Shown: positions 9,965 through 22,744 of the stretch, one piece after another
Numbering within the stretch: the first letter of the stretch is position 1
Layout: each line of letters starts with the position of its first letter
Source of the DNA: Byssothecium circinans
Taxonomy: Eukaryota > Ascomycota > Dothideomycetes > Pleosporales > Massarinaceae
Direction of reading: 5' to 3'
Length of the DNA: 58,942 nt
NCBI GenBank assembly: GCA_010015675.1
Contig: ML976989.1
Coordinates: 414,708 to 473,649 of the forward strand
The notes under the pieces: generated by a model
What the model was told of the DNA's origin: nothing
Seen by the model: only the letters and a program-made list of their open reading frames with translations
The model's database searches: none
Translations under genes and position numbers: made by a program

Positions 9965-12900
9965 ATGGCATCTCTACAGGCCGGGCAGATACCTGGCAAT
10001 CTCACCAAAGAGATGGTGCAGCAGACGTTCGTGGTACGTGCAATCCCCGTCCCTTCTCTACCTTCCCCACCCATTGCGCGACGCGTCCCGTACTGATAGT
10101 GGCCTAGAAATACAATCAGATGCGAGCACAAGGCGTCTCTGAGAGCGACCCCGAATTCATCAAGGCGAAGAATCTGCTTCAGGCTGTCTCGAGGTCGAAT
10201 AATATGGCGCGCCAAAAGCAAGCTCAGATGCAGCAGCAGCAGCTGATGGCGCAGCGACAGGGTCAAGATCAGTCGCACATGCAGCAAAATGGCATGTCCA
10301 ACGGCGCGCGGCCAGCTGCGTCGATAGACGGGCCGCCAAACCCAGCGCAAGCGTCTAGTGCATCCTCCACGCCTGTAGCCGCAACAGCTGGAGGGCAGGC
10401 GCCCTCTGGCGATGGACAGACACCCACTTCTGCGACTGGCACTGGCCCGTCGGGCTTCACGCCCGATCAGGTTGTTCTGCTTAAGAAGCAAATCGCCGCC
10501 TTCAAGCACTTGTCTAAAGGCCTCCCTCTGCCTGCTAACATGCAGCAACAGCTCTTTGCCACACAGCAAGCAAAGAAGCCCCAGAATATCGCTGAAGCTG
10601 TCTCTGCTGCCAGTAATGTCCTCGACAAAGCCTCGCAAAACGCGAACCGAGTGCCCAGCATCTCCGCGAACGGCGCCGTCAAGCCTGCGAATATCACCAT
10701 CAAGTACAACCCGGACAAGTTCTACGAACCCTGGGACTCGCGATTTGTTCCCGACGTCAACTACATCTCACACACCTACCGGTCTCAACGCCCCTACATC
10801 TCCTCCATCATGCCCCCGGGCGTTGACATTGATGACGTGCGAGAACAGATGGGCCTCATAAAGGATGCGCGAGAGAAAGAAGCCCGGGACGTCATCTTGT
10901 ACAATCGCTTGACTGCGAGAAAGGCCGAGCTGGAGAAGATCAGCGCCAACATTGGCTCATGGGACACGAGCCGGACTGACAGCCCCGAAGACGACGGAAA
11001 GGTGAAGCTGGCCCTCATTATCGAGCAGAAGATGCTCAACCTGCTCCCGAAGCAGCGTCTCCTCCGCAAACAGATCAGTCGCGAGATGATACACTCCGAC
11101 AACCTAGCCATGACTGCGAACCGAACCATCTATCGACGACTGAAGAAGCAGTCACTGCGCGAAGCACGCCTCACGGAGAAGCTTGAAAAGCAGCAGCGCG
11201 ATGCTCGGGAGACCAAAGAGAAGAAGAAGCACCACGACTTCATCGAGGCCATCCGCAAACACCGTCACGAGCTCACGGAAGCCAGCATGGGACAGCGACA
11301 GCGTCTGCAGAAGCTGGGTCGCACTATGATTTCCACCCACCAAAACATCGAGAAAGAAGAGCAGAAGCGCGTCGAGCGTACCGCGAAACAGCGTCTGCAG
11401 GCACTCAAGGCCGACGACGAGGAGACCTATCTCAAGCTTTTGGGCCAGGCCAAGGATACTCGTATCACCCACCTTCTCAAGCAAACCGATGGTTTCCTAA
11501 AGCAGCTCTCCGCATCCGTCAAGGCACAGCAGCGGAATTTTGCAGGATACAAAGCCAACGAGCCCGACGAACCTTCCAGCGACGAAGAGACCGAAGAGGA
11601 TTCGGAAGGCGAGGCTCGTCCCGGCAAGAAGCGCACGGACTACTATGAGATTGCCCATCGCATCAAGGAGCCGGTCGTCGGTCAAGCCAATTGCCTCGTT
11701 GGTGGTACACTAAAGGACTACCAGATCAAGGGTCTGCAGTGGATGATCTCACTGTACAACAACAACCTCAACGGTATTCTAGCTGACGAGATGGGTCTTG
11801 GAAAGACTATCCAGACCATTAGTTTGATCACCTACCTCATCGAGAAGAAGCAGCAGCCAGGACCGTATCTCGTTGTTGTGCCCCTGAGTACGCTTACCAA
11901 TTGGCACAGCGAGTTCGACAAATGGGCGCCCAGCGTTTCAAAGATCGTCTACAAGGGTCCGCCAAACGCCCGAAAGCAACATCAGCAGCAGATTCGATGG
12001 GGCCAATTCCAGGTTCTCCTAACCACTTACGAGTTCATTATCAAGGATAGACCTATCCTGAGTAAGATCAAGTGGCTCCACATGATCGTCGACGAAGGCC
12101 ATCGTATGAAGAATCAGAATTCGAAGCTTAGCAGCACGATTACTCAATACTACACAACCCGCTTCCGACTGATCCTCACTGGAACACCGCTGCAGAACAA
12201 TCTTACTGAGCTGTGGGCTATGCTAAACTTCGTGTTGCCGACCATTTTCAAGTCCGTCAAGTCTTTCGATGAGTGGTTCAATACGCCCTTCGCCAACACC
12301 GGTGGCCAAGATAGGATGGAACTTACTGAAGAAGAACAGTTGCTCGTCATTCGTCGTCTTCACAAGGTTCTTCGTCCTTTCTTGCTGCGCCGTCTCAAGA
12401 AGGACGTCGAGAAAGATCTGCCGGACAAGACCGAGCGGGTCATCAAGTGTACCTTCTCTGCTCTGCAGGCGAAGCTGTACAAGCAGCTTGTTACCTACAA
12501 TAGGCTCATTGTCAGTGACGGGAAGGGCGGCAAGACCGGCATGCGAGGTCTCAGCAACATGCTCATGCAGCTGCGAAAGCTTTGTAACCATCCGTTCGTC
12601 TTTGAAGCGGTCGAGGACCAGATGAATCCCAGCAGGCTTTCCAACGATCTCCTTTGGCGAACGGCTGGAAAGTTTGAGTTGCTCGACAGGGTCTTGCCCA
12701 AGTTCCAGGCGACCGGCCATCGTGTTTTGATGTTCTTCCAGATGACGCAGATTATGAACATCATGGAGGATTATCTCCGCTACAAAGGCATGCAGTATCT
12801 CCGTCTCGACGGCTCGACGAAGGCGGATGATCGATCGGATCTGCTACGACTCTTTAATGCGCCCAACTCTCCATACTTCTGCTTCCTACTTTCGACACGT

Positions 12901-14211
12901 GCTGGTGGGCTAGGTCTTAATCTTCAGACTGCCGACACTGTCATCATCTACGACTCTGACTGGAATCCTCACCAGGATCTGCAAGCCCAGGATCGCGCCC
13001 ATCGTATTGGTCAAAAGAACGAGGTCCGCATTCTTCGTCTCATTACTAGCAATTCGGTCGAAGAGAAGATCTTAGAGCGTGCCAACTACAAGTTAGATAT
13101 GGACGGCAAGGTCATTCAGGCTGGTAAATTCGACAACAAGTCGACCAACGAAGAGCGAGAAGCTATGCTCCGAATCATGTTGGAGTCTGCCGAGAACGCC
13201 GAAAACCTGGAACAGGAAGAGATGGATGATGATGACCTGAACACGATAATGATGCGAAATGAGGACGAGTTCAAGCTCTTCCAGCAGATGGACAGGGACC
13301 GCGCCGCAAATGACGAATATGGCCCTGATAAGAAGTTCACGCGTCTTCTCATGGAGAGTGAACTTCCTGATATTTATCTCAACGATGACGTCCCGGTTGT
13401 TGAGGAGGTTCAAGCAGTCAACGTCGGCCGAGGAGCCCGTGAACGTACTCGCGTCAAGTACGATGATGGCCTCACAGAAGAACAGTGGCTTGAAGCCGTC
13501 GACAACGACGAAGACAGCATCGAAGCCGCCATTGCCCGCAAAGAAGCCAAGAACGCTAAGCGCGGCAAGAATAAAGCGGGTAGAGACATGGAAGACTCGC
13601 CCGCACCGTCCCGCGAGAGCTCAGAGGAACCACTACCTAAGAAGCGTGGTAGGAAGCCCAAGGTAGAGAAACGCAAGGCCGACGATGCATCTTTGGATGG
13701 CGACCCAGCACCCCGGAAGCGAGGCCGCCCCGCTCCGGCCAAGGTGCAAGAGACACTTACCCCGGAGCAGCGAGCAGTGTTGCAGAGGGTCGTGAACGAT
13801 GTGTACGAAGCTCTCAATGACCTAGAGGAGCCTCAGCCCATAGGTTTACCGCGCGGCATTATTGACCCTTTCATTGAGCTACCGGACAAAAACACATATC
13901 CCGACTACTACCAGCTCATCAAGCGTCCCATCTGTATGAATCAGATGAAGCGGAAGATCAACAGGAGGGAATACCAGTCTCTGAAGCAATTCCGTGCCGA
14001 CATCGCTTTGCTCTGCAACAACTGCCGCACTTACAATGAGGAGAACAGCGTGCTGTACAAAGACGCCAACCTCATCGAGCAGACGTGTGTGGAGAAGCTT
14101 AAGGAGGCTACTGACGGGCTTCCTGAGTGGCAAGACTACGATGATGCCAGCTCCGTTAATGGGCTAAGCACGGCGGTGGTTAGTGCGGTCGGGACGCCTA
14201 GGGCTTTCTAA
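9965..14211 (+). CDS. snf21: SNF2/STH1-type chromatin-remodelling ATPase
   Basis: Two exons (9965-10033, 10108-14211) encode 1390 aa. Order of parts: a Gln-rich N-terminus; a QLQ-like motif (GFTPDQVVLLKKQIAAF, about residue 140); a basic, charged HSA region (about 355-455); the SNF2 ATPase with Walker A DEMGLGKT (about 583) and DEGH box (about 684); the C-terminal helicase lobe with the QDRAHRIGQ motif; an acidic linker; AT-hook-like runs (KKRGRKPK, RKRGRP); and a C-terminal bromodomain (about 1245-1365, with the YYQLIKRPI and CNNCRTYNEENS blocks). This order is that of the ATPase of SWI/SNF and RSC complexes (Snf2, Sth1, S. pombe Snf21, BRG1). Its length is nearer Sth1/Snf21 than yeast Snf2, so I chose snf21. 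It acts in the nucleus as the motor subunit. Confidence 0.95.
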
Positions 14212-15794
14212 GCATGATGTAAGTGCGTCTCGCTTGTGGGTGGTTCAAGCTTCGATGCTGACTTTGCAGGTTAAAGAACAGCAATACCCCATAGATGTGT
14301 TCTAACAACACTACTTTCAATGCGCCCACCATTGCTCCGGTCCGACTTCCTTCACACAGTGTCATTTTTCACCCCAGCTGTACAATGTTTTAGGACGTTT
14401 CTCAGTTGTTTTCTCACATCCATCCTGGATGGGACAGGTACATTTCTTCAGGCGCAATAGGGAGGGGTTGGTGTTTCAGAATAACAGCTTTGGTACGGAT
14501 GGATGAAAGGATGGATGAAAGCGAGCGACGGAAAGGAATGGAATGAAATAAGGAAGCTTTCTCCGCTAGGCAGAGAGAGGCCAAGTGCGTTACTCTCTAC
14601 GGTTGCACTACTTGGAACTTGCGTATGCATAGGATAGGATAGCTTGATTGCAAAATGCATGACGTGTATTTCACTGTTGGTGTCGTTGTGTAAGGGTCGT
14701 GCTTGTGTGAGAGGATGAGGGAGATGTCGAGGGAGAGAGGTGTCGCAAAGTTGTATCAAATTGTACTGTACCGTATGTTCGCTTTCCGATTCAGACGAAG
14801 CGTTGCGTCTACTGACTTTGGGGAAAAGCTAGCGGCTGAGCATAACGCAAGGCCGATTGCTTTCCATTTTTAAGCGATGGTGTTTACATGATACAGGGCA
14901 CGTACCAAGCACATGTGAGAGATAGTGAGGAGAAGCACGCAAGCTATATAGTTACAGTACAAGCAACAGAAAGAGGTAATGTTATATTATATCACAACGC
15001 ATAAGGCATATACGCGTGTGTATTTGACAAAACCTTAACAATACACGCAGTCTTGCCAGAACCTTTCCTTTCCCACACAAGCAAGCATACCAGTGGCTGA
15101 ATCTATACCCGCGCCCTTCAATAACTTTATACACCATCATGTTTTGAACAACCCAGCTCAAAGACGGCGTGGTCCCCGCAGTAAGTTCTCGTACGTTGGT
15201 TGACCTTGTTTTCGAGAATTCGAATCGGGGGCAGAGATATGCGGGTATGCATTGCGATTCTGGATTTTATCCGTTTGTTAAAAGTAGTCAGTCTGCTTTG
15301 TCCTAGGGACTATGCTCCCGCTATCAAACCTCTCGCTCTCTCTCTACTGTGCTTTCAAAAAGGGGGGGTGTTAAGGTACAGTACATGTAGAAAACATGAG
15401 TACGAGTACCTTCTCATTTCCTTGCTCGCCGTGTTAGGGCAGTCGCACAGTAATACGCCACCGCTTTAGCTGAAAAGTCTCCGCGCATAGGATACGAGAC
15501 ACTTCGATAACCCCAACTATGTCTACCGTTAGATCTCACGGTGCGCGACAATGTGTACGTAGGAACGCGCAGCAACACGGTGAGAGTGAATGAGAGTAGA
15601 CTAGTCATGGACAAAAAAAAAAAAAGGTATACACAAGAAGTACAAGGTGAAACAAGAGCCTAAGCGATTGCCAGGTTTTCAAGGTTAGTTACGCACAAGT
15701 CCGCAACTCTCTTCATGCTCTTTCCACCTATATACCCCCTACTACGCACCCATCTATCTATATACAGTCCATCTTCGCCACATCCACACCCCGC
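14212..15794. other. intergenic between convergent SNF2-type and GH6 genes
   Basis: This holds the 3' flanks of two convergent genes. I see no gene. There are short homopolymers only (A13 near 15613-15625; G7 near 15363). Confidence 0.5.
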
Positions 15795-17140
15795 TTAAAA
15801 AGCCGGGTTAGCGTTCTTGAGGAGGTCCTCAAAGTAGGCCTGGTTCCATTGACCAGCCTCCGGTGCCGGCTTGAACGCATCCTCCTTACCACAGAAAGAG
15901 TCGTAGCGGGTAGCCGATGTATCCGACGTACCATCCGACTCACCACCAGGCTTGACCCAGACGAAGGCATCCGCCCAGCTGGAGCCCGTGCTTGAGGTAG
16001 GTCGCTTTCCGAAACCGGCGCCTCTGACGTTGCACCAGTGGCCCCACTCCTGGCGGAGACCCGAGACGGCGTTACGGCCAGTGTCGACGATGGCCTGGGC
16101 GGGCATGCCGGCGCTCTTGAGAGCTGCGCCGAACGTCTCGACGTAGATCTTCTCGTTCTGGCACTTGTTGTATTGGGCATCGGTCGCCTTGGAGAACTCT
16201 CCGGGTGACATGTCCCATTGGTTCCAGCCGGCGACGTTGGTGGAGATACCGCGGACTTGCTTGGGGGAGCCGGCGGCCTTGTAGGCGTTGGCGAGCTCAG
16301 CGGCTCCGGGCTCTGTGGGGATAGGTTAGCTTTCAGTTAGAGGAGTAGATGTTAAGGGTCACGTACTGAGGTTGTCGTTCCAGCCGAGCCAGCCACCGTG
16401 ACCAGCATCGATGTACATGAGGATGTTGGGAAGGTTAAGCTGCTTGAGGGCATATGCAACACCTTCACGGTATCCGGCGGCAGAGTCCTTGCAGGTCTGG
16501 AGGTCTCCGTTGGTGACAAGGTTGGGAAGAGAGTCGGGCTCGATGACAAGGGCAATGGCGGTGTTGGGGTACTTCTTGAAGATGGCGACAATGGCTGAGT
16601 ACTGTTAATACCGAGTGTAATACGGCCTGAACTATCAAGACTTACGGTCAATGTACTGGGTCTTGTAGGTGGAAATATCGCCGGCAGCGAGTTCACCATT
16701 AGAGGCCTTGGCAGCGCAGTCACGACCGGGTAGGTCGTAGATGACAAAGGCAGCGAGCTGGTCGCAGGGGACGTCCTTCAGGTTGTCCTCAATGACGGAA
16801 ATACGGGCACGGGTGTCGCTGGGAAAAGTCAGTGACTGTTCAACTTTCAATCGTATCAAGATACATACATCCACAAGAAGGTTCCGACCTGAGCAACCTT
16901 GGAAGCCTTGGCTGCCAACGCACTGTCGGTCATGGAGGCAGCAGCCGCAATGACCTCCTTTGAGTACTCCTTGTTGGCATAGATGGAGCGACTGAAGGGG
17001 TTACCGGAAAGAGTGACGGGAGTAGCACAAGCAGCAGCGACGTTGGCACGAGCAGTGACGGGGCCCTGCTCAATGGGGCTGGGAGCAGCGAAAGCTCCAG
17101 TTATGGCCGAGGCCACCAAGGCAGTGTAAAGACCCTTCAT
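15795..17140 (-). CDS. cel6A: secreted GH6 cellobiohydrolase, no cellulose-binding domain
   Basis: Four exons on the minus strand (17140-16869, 16818-16646, 16594-16367, 16312-15795) join in phase to 396 aa. MKGLYTALVASAITGAFA is a signal peptide. Both GH6 signatures are present: VIYDLPGRDC near residues 116-125, with the catalytic acid Asp, and ALVIEPDS near 164-171. The motif GHGGWLGWNDN and the C-terminal WVKPGGESDGTS block also fit. The protein goes straight from signal peptide to catalytic domain, so unlike Trichoderma Cel6A it has no CBM1 or Ser/Thr linker. Family knowledge: GH6 enzymes release cellobiose from the non-reducing end of cellulose outside the cell. A TATA-like element (GATATAAG) lies about 70 bp upstream of the ATG. 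Confidence 0.93.
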
Positions 17141-17208
17141 GATGGACGACTGGGGAGAGTGACTTCTTGGAGGTGTTAATGAAAAGCCTTTGAGGGAGCA
17201 GAGCCGCT

Positions 17209-17216
17209 CTTATATC
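17209..17216 (-). promoter_or_regulatory. TATA box of GH6 gene
   Basis: GATATAAG on the minus strand, about 70 bp upstream of the GH6 start codon. Confidence 0.55.
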
Positions 17217-19657
17217 GATGGAGGTACATGGCTAGGCTCCTTGATACTCATAGCCTACTGTGCTGTAGCTAAACGCCCATGTCATCAGGAAGCAGGCCCG
17301 TAAACTGCGGGCAGGGAATGTGCTCATGGGTCTGTGCCCTATTGACATTGCCATGATGAGGCTTAGATGACTGTCGAATAATGGGAGTATGGGTAGGTAC
17401 TATAGCAGAGCCCATAGTCGAATGATCACGCGTGAGGATCGTCTGGGAGGACTGCTCCAGAATGTGACTTCTCTCGGAAAATTTGTCCAACGCTCTCCAT
17501 TTGCCGAATCTCCAACTTCTCCAGAATATGGCATATGGAAACTATGCTTGTGGCAAACACCTACTACCGAATGTTAGCGAGGGGTTTCCTAGCGAGGAGT
17601 TTCCTACCAAGGGCAACAGCTTGTCACGCTCACAAAGTGTTTCGCTCTGTGTGTGCAGCCAAGTATCATGTTTGGCTGGGAAAACGGCACCCTGGAGATG
17701 AATAGATGACGGTTAACTTGAGCTACCCTGCAGCCCCGAATGGTCTGCTTTCTCGGAAACACGACTACCCCGCGATCCCCAGCATGCTCCAAATACCCCT
17801 GTCAATATTTCTGACATGGGGAATTAGAATGTACTCCAATAGACCGCACAGAGAGTGGCGTATCTTCATTGCTGCTGTCGCAACATTGGGCACTTGAAGA
17901 GCTGATGAAGTTTAGTGGTGTTCGCTGCTTCGTCGGTCTGATGGAGAAAGCGAGCATTGCAATTAACAGCAGCCACCTCGAATGATTGGTCGCTTCGAGC
18001 CATATGGTTCTTGGTTTCGCAGGTATTGATGTGACTGGGGGATCGCCTCCAGTTTGGATCAGACCACTTGCTAGATTGATTAAAGACGGTTACTCAATAA
18101 CAATTGGATACTCAGCAGCCCCTGCTAAAGCGTAATATCGCCTTAGAGATTGATAATGAAGCCAAACAAGCTTCGCCAACGCAGATGCCAGCCCGGTGCA
18201 TTCGCCCTGAGTCCGGGGGAACCGGACAGCCAAGCCTTCTGGAAGGTAGGAAGAACGCATGATTGCTGCCTTATATTGCGGGAAAGGTTCGGAGGCTCTG
18301 TTGAAATGAATTTATCCCGATCACGCCCCACAAGTGACTGCGGGGGTGGCGTGTTGTTCCCCGTTGTGAGCTTGGCTGTATATATACGACATCGTAGCGA
18401 ATGTTTCGAAACGCGAGTGTATATGCAGCGCTATGGTCGATGAGGAACGCTTCGGGACGATGGGGAAGGTCGCCGGCGCTGATGGGTGGGTTTACCTGGG
18501 CGATCGTGCTAGGCAAGAGCGATATTGGGCCTGTGGCGATCGGCCTCACAGATGCTGTGGCATGAGTGATCCGTCTGTACGGACGCTTCTGCAAGCCTTC
18601 CCGAAATTCCGTTTTCGCGGTCCCAATGCAACATCGAAGCCGATGGGCATCTGAGACTTTGGATCAAAGGCATCTGATATCGGTGAAGTTATACCCAGAA
18701 TATGAAGACAATCGAAACCTCATTGCTGTAAACAGAGAGTGGCGTCCAGACCCTCTCAATACCACAAAGCTGTGAGCACCGCTGGTTCAAGAGCAACTGC
18801 AGACTAAGTGAAGTGGTGCATGTTGGGATAGTGCCGAGTCGCCCCCAGACAGGACAGGACAGCATCTCGGAGCCCCAGTTCCAATTGACGGAAATACCGG
18901 AATGTGTAAAGTGAATCCGGGGTCGTGGAAGGTGAGTGGCTGTATAGAGTGTTTCATATGATGTGAGGTTTAGAGTTTCATTTAGCGTTCTCTTGTGACC
19001 AAGTTAGCGTCCGTGCCAAGGCCGCTCGGAGAAATCGAGTTGCTGCTCCACTCTCCAGGTTCCGGGGGAGAGAAACACGCTTGGGTAGTTCAAGGGAATC
19101 TTAAACGAAGTCTTAGTGGACGAATGCCGATCTCTTCTTGCCAAACGACGAGTTCGGTGCATTGGTAAGGAAACAACGCGCTCAATGTTTCTCATTTGAT
19201 ACCCCCAAAACTGCAGGGTTCCTCAATTTGCACTCAATATAAATGGCGGTTGCACGGCAGATATAAAGTATGTGCCACACTTTATCCAAACACCGTGTTT
19301 TGCCGTGTTAAGTAGTCGATCGCGCCTGCAACAAGCGGGACAATATAGGACAAGATTGAGATTAGCATGCTTCAGATTCGCATCTGAGATGCAGAGATAT
19401 ATTGACGGTATCGCGGAGAAGCCTTTTTCCACCTCCGATCGCATCTGTGCTGTGACGGCTTGCATATAGTATTGCTCACTTTCAAATTATTCGTTTGTGA
19501 AGCCATGTTGGGCATTTCTGCAACGGGGGGAAATGGCATATTTTCCTCAGCCTACCTTCCCACAGATAACGCCCAAATATCCGACCAGTGAAAATGCGAC
19601 GAGAATGAATCAACGTCTCCATCTATCCTTCCCTTAACGCCGTGGATGCATCAAAAA
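17217..19657. other. 2.4-kb intergenic stretch
   Basis: Upstream region of the GH6 gene and 3' flank of the antiporter gene. Only short open frames overlap on both strands and none resembles a known protein. A 15-bp unit (TAGCGAGGGGTTTCC / TAGCGAGGAGTTTCC) is duplicated in tandem at about 17576-17605. The 14-mer ACAGAGAGTGGCGT occurs near 17848 and 18731. Confidence 0.4.
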
Positions 19658-21901
19658 TCATACATTGCTCGGCCCTGAGCCTTTCCCTGCGTCCAACAAG
19701 AGATGCGGCTTGAGGAAGCCATCGTCAATCTGCTTGAACGCGCTCGCGGGATCGTGCGAGATATCGGAAATCAGTTGTTTGACAGCGCCGGTCGCGTTAG
19801 CAATGCGAGAAGGCTCGCCGGCCCCACTGCTCCCCCCTCTGTCAATGGTGCCCGATGTCGGATACGGTGATGTTTCTACCGGAATGCCGAGTGGCGAAGG
19901 CACACGATTTGGTGAGCGTCGTGCGCTCGGGGGCAGATCGAGATCGTTGTCGTCTTCGTCGTTACTTACGCTATCGGCAGGGCTGAGAAGGCCTTGATCA
20001 GCGCCGTCTTGACGCCTTGGTCGGCTGGAGTGGCTCCGGGCTGATAGAACACTGGGCCGGGATGGCGGACTGTGCCTGTTCCCGCTCGAGTATGCGCCTT
20101 CTTGTCCGTTGACGCTGGACAGTGCAAAGCCGTTCTGACCAGGGCGGGGTGTATGACCAATTGCTTGGCCCTTGTTGCGTGAGTAAGTACTGCCGTTCAC
20201 AACTTCGATATCGAATTCGTCGTCGGAATCAATCTCTTCTACAACACCTGTCCGAATGCCGAGAATCTCCAGCATACGGGCAGTTGTGCCACCAAAGATG
20301 ATGACAGTTAAGACGACCACGACCAACACAGTGGCTCGTAGAGTGTCGCCATTATTGCCTGACAATCCTGCAGCGAGCGCAACACCGACTGCTCCTCTGA
20401 GACCTGCCCAGTAGATCATCGCTTGATGTGCGTACGGTATCTCGTCGGCAGCCTCCTGGGGGTTGTGCCTTCGATTCCGATATCGTATTGCAGCGTTAAT
20501 CATCCGTGAGAGTGGGAAAACTGCACACCAGCGTGCAACGCAGATCCCGGCGACGGTGATGAAGATGAAAAGAGGTTTGTACTCCAGCTTGTCATCGGTA
20601 AAGAGCGAGAGTCCTAGATAGATGAAGATGAAATTCTCCGACAACTGCGCGGTGATCTGGAAGACGAATTTGGTAGTCAACTGTGTCCGTCGGGACATGT
20701 TTAGGTAGGCGTAGTGCTTCATGCATATACCGCAGAATAGGAGGGACACAATACCTGCAAGGGATTAGCGCAGAACGCGCCGAGGCAAAGAATATAACTT
20801 ACCAGACATGTGAATGGCATTGGACAAGAAGTAAGTGAGATATGCGATGAGGATGATCAGACAGCTCTCCGTCTTTGGGAAGCGCCTCACGTAGGTGAAT
20901 TTGAGCATGAGCGAAGCACCAATTCCAACCATGACACCGATGAACAAGCTTCCGAAGAAGACTCCCAAGAAGATAGCAATGGCTCCGAACAAGCTCTTGA
21001 AGCCTAGCGATTCAGCGCCGTCTTTGTAACGCTGTGCTGTCTCAAACAAGACAATAGCGATGGCATCATTCAAGATTGACTCTCCGAAAATAATGGTGTA
21101 GAGTTTGGGCTCGACTTTGTACGTGTTGAAGATAGCCAGGATAGTAACGGGATCTGTAGCAGAAAGTGTCGCGCCTACAGACATGGCCTCGACGAAGTTT
21201 ATTTGTAACCCATCGAGAGCCAGCCTGGTCCATATGAAGAGGATTATACCGAGGACGACGGCGGATATGAAGGTGCCGGCGAAGGCGAAGGTGAGAATGG
21301 TACCTATGTGCCGGAAGAAGTTGCCCTACAATTGATCAGCGACCATGTCTGATGCACAGGGAATGGAATGGGCTGTGCTGACTTGATGCAACTCGTATCC
21401 CGACGATAGAATAATAGGCGGAAGCAGCAGGTTGAAGAACATCTGGTAGTCGAAGCTGACGGCATCTCGGATGGAAGTGTTTGCTGTGAGTCGCAAGACC
21501 AGACCGACGACCATACCTATGCGCTGTTAGCAGATGGCCCGTTTTCAGCCATGTTTCCGTACCAGCAAATATGGATAACACCGTCTCATGCACGGCCTGG
21601 ATTTTGCGCGTCTGCAGGATGTAGCTTGTGAACAGCGCTACGATCAGCAGGACGATGAGAATGGACAGCGCCCATGATGTGAATATCTCCTTCTCGCCCG
21701 CCTCGGGTTCCTCTATCGGCGCGTTAGATTCGGGAGGGAGGGGTCTGCGGAGGGGTGTAGAACTGACCCTCGCCGTCGGCGTCTGTTGCCTCTCGCTCTG
21801 CCGTTCCCAAACATTAGCTTTTGTGTTCGTTTTCCAAAGTCTCTCCATTCAGGCGGCGTACTCAGGAGCTCGGTGATTGCCCATCCCACTGCGGAAGCCA
21901 T
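19658..21901 (-). CDS. NHX1: endosomal/vacuolar cation/proton antiporter (NHX family)
   Basis: Minus-strand gene with exons ending at 21563, then 21516-21383, 21325-20803 and 20754-19658. The sequence shows the NHE/NHX core: ILQTRKIQAVHETVLSIFAG, FFNLLLPPIILSSGYELHQ, SVGATLSATDPVTILAIF, FGESILNDAIAIVLFET and YWAGLRGAVGVALA. Together with further hydrophobic segments these give about a dozen membrane spans, and a Ser/Pro-rich cytosolic tail of about 200 residues follows. Family knowledge: Nhx1 exchanges Na+ or K+ for H+ in late endosomes and vacuoles and sets luminal pH and salt tolerance. The 5' end is uncertain. MASAVGWAITELLS from 21901 is the likely N-terminus, but the donor at its end (A/GTACGC) does not join in phase with any AG before the PESNAP segment, so an alternative donor or the ATG at 21848 is possible. 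Confidence 0.88.
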
Positions 21902-22744
21902 GCTGGGCGCTCAAGACTCAGGACGGCGTTATCATGGGAGCTGTGTGTTTGCAGGTTGTGCGCGGAGGGGAGTCGCAGTGTGGACGGAGGAATGGTGGCC
22001 GCTTCGGCGGTGCAGTGCTGCTGGCTGATGCAACGTATCACGAGGGAGCGGGCTGCTGAGGAGCTGCAGGGAGCGCGATCACACGCGAAACTGGGCGCTG
22101 ACGGCCAGGTAGAGGATATTCGCGCGTCTGACTGACAGTCAAGAAAAAAAGGAGCCCGTGTTCAAGTGTTGTTGAAGCTCCACTGTTCCCCAAACCGCTG
22201 ACGCCGACATACCTTGAGGCGCTTGGCAGTTCCAGCATTAGATAGCGCGCTCGTCTCGACAGGGGCCGCAGCGGCAGCGCATGCAGCGAGCGGCGAGCAG
22301 CGTACGACGTCATTGCAGGGTAATGATGGCACGCCGCACACTGTCCTGCATGACCCATGAGATGCAGAGAAGTCCAGGACCGCCGCAGACTGACCGCCTC
22401 GTGTTCAGCGTCGCACAGCTGACTACAAGCCTACATATTCTCACCTCTCCCTCTCCCTCTCCCGCATCTTACATCTGCTACTGCTTCCTTCTCCTGCGTC
22501 CACCACATCCGCCAAGACTGCGACACTAGTGACACTTGCTTACACCGGCATGGCTTTTACATATACATATTGCAGCTACTAGAATCTTCACCTTAGCATC
22601 CTAACTCAAACGGCCGTCCAACCCCGATTCACTCCGCCTTGGTCCTGCCCCCACGCCTCGACTACGCTTTCGCCGCGCCTCCACCCTCCCACGTCCTCCT
22701 CTCCTCCTTCCTCACCCTCCTCGCCCTCTCGATAATCACCCACC
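21902..22744. other. divergent promoter region, antiporter and sugar transporter
   Basis: 843 bp between two divergent start codons. The right half is strongly pyrimidine-rich (CTCTCCCTCTCC near 22441), typical of a leader and promoter. No gene seen. Confidence 0.5.

Noticed and set aside
9895..10638. 247-codon minus-strand frame over the start of the SNF2-type gene
   Set aside because: It is the antisense shadow of a strongly supported coding exon and its promoter.
18143..18654. Several overlapping frames of 60-107 codons on both strands
   Set aside because: All overlap one another and none has protein-like composition or a recognisable motif.
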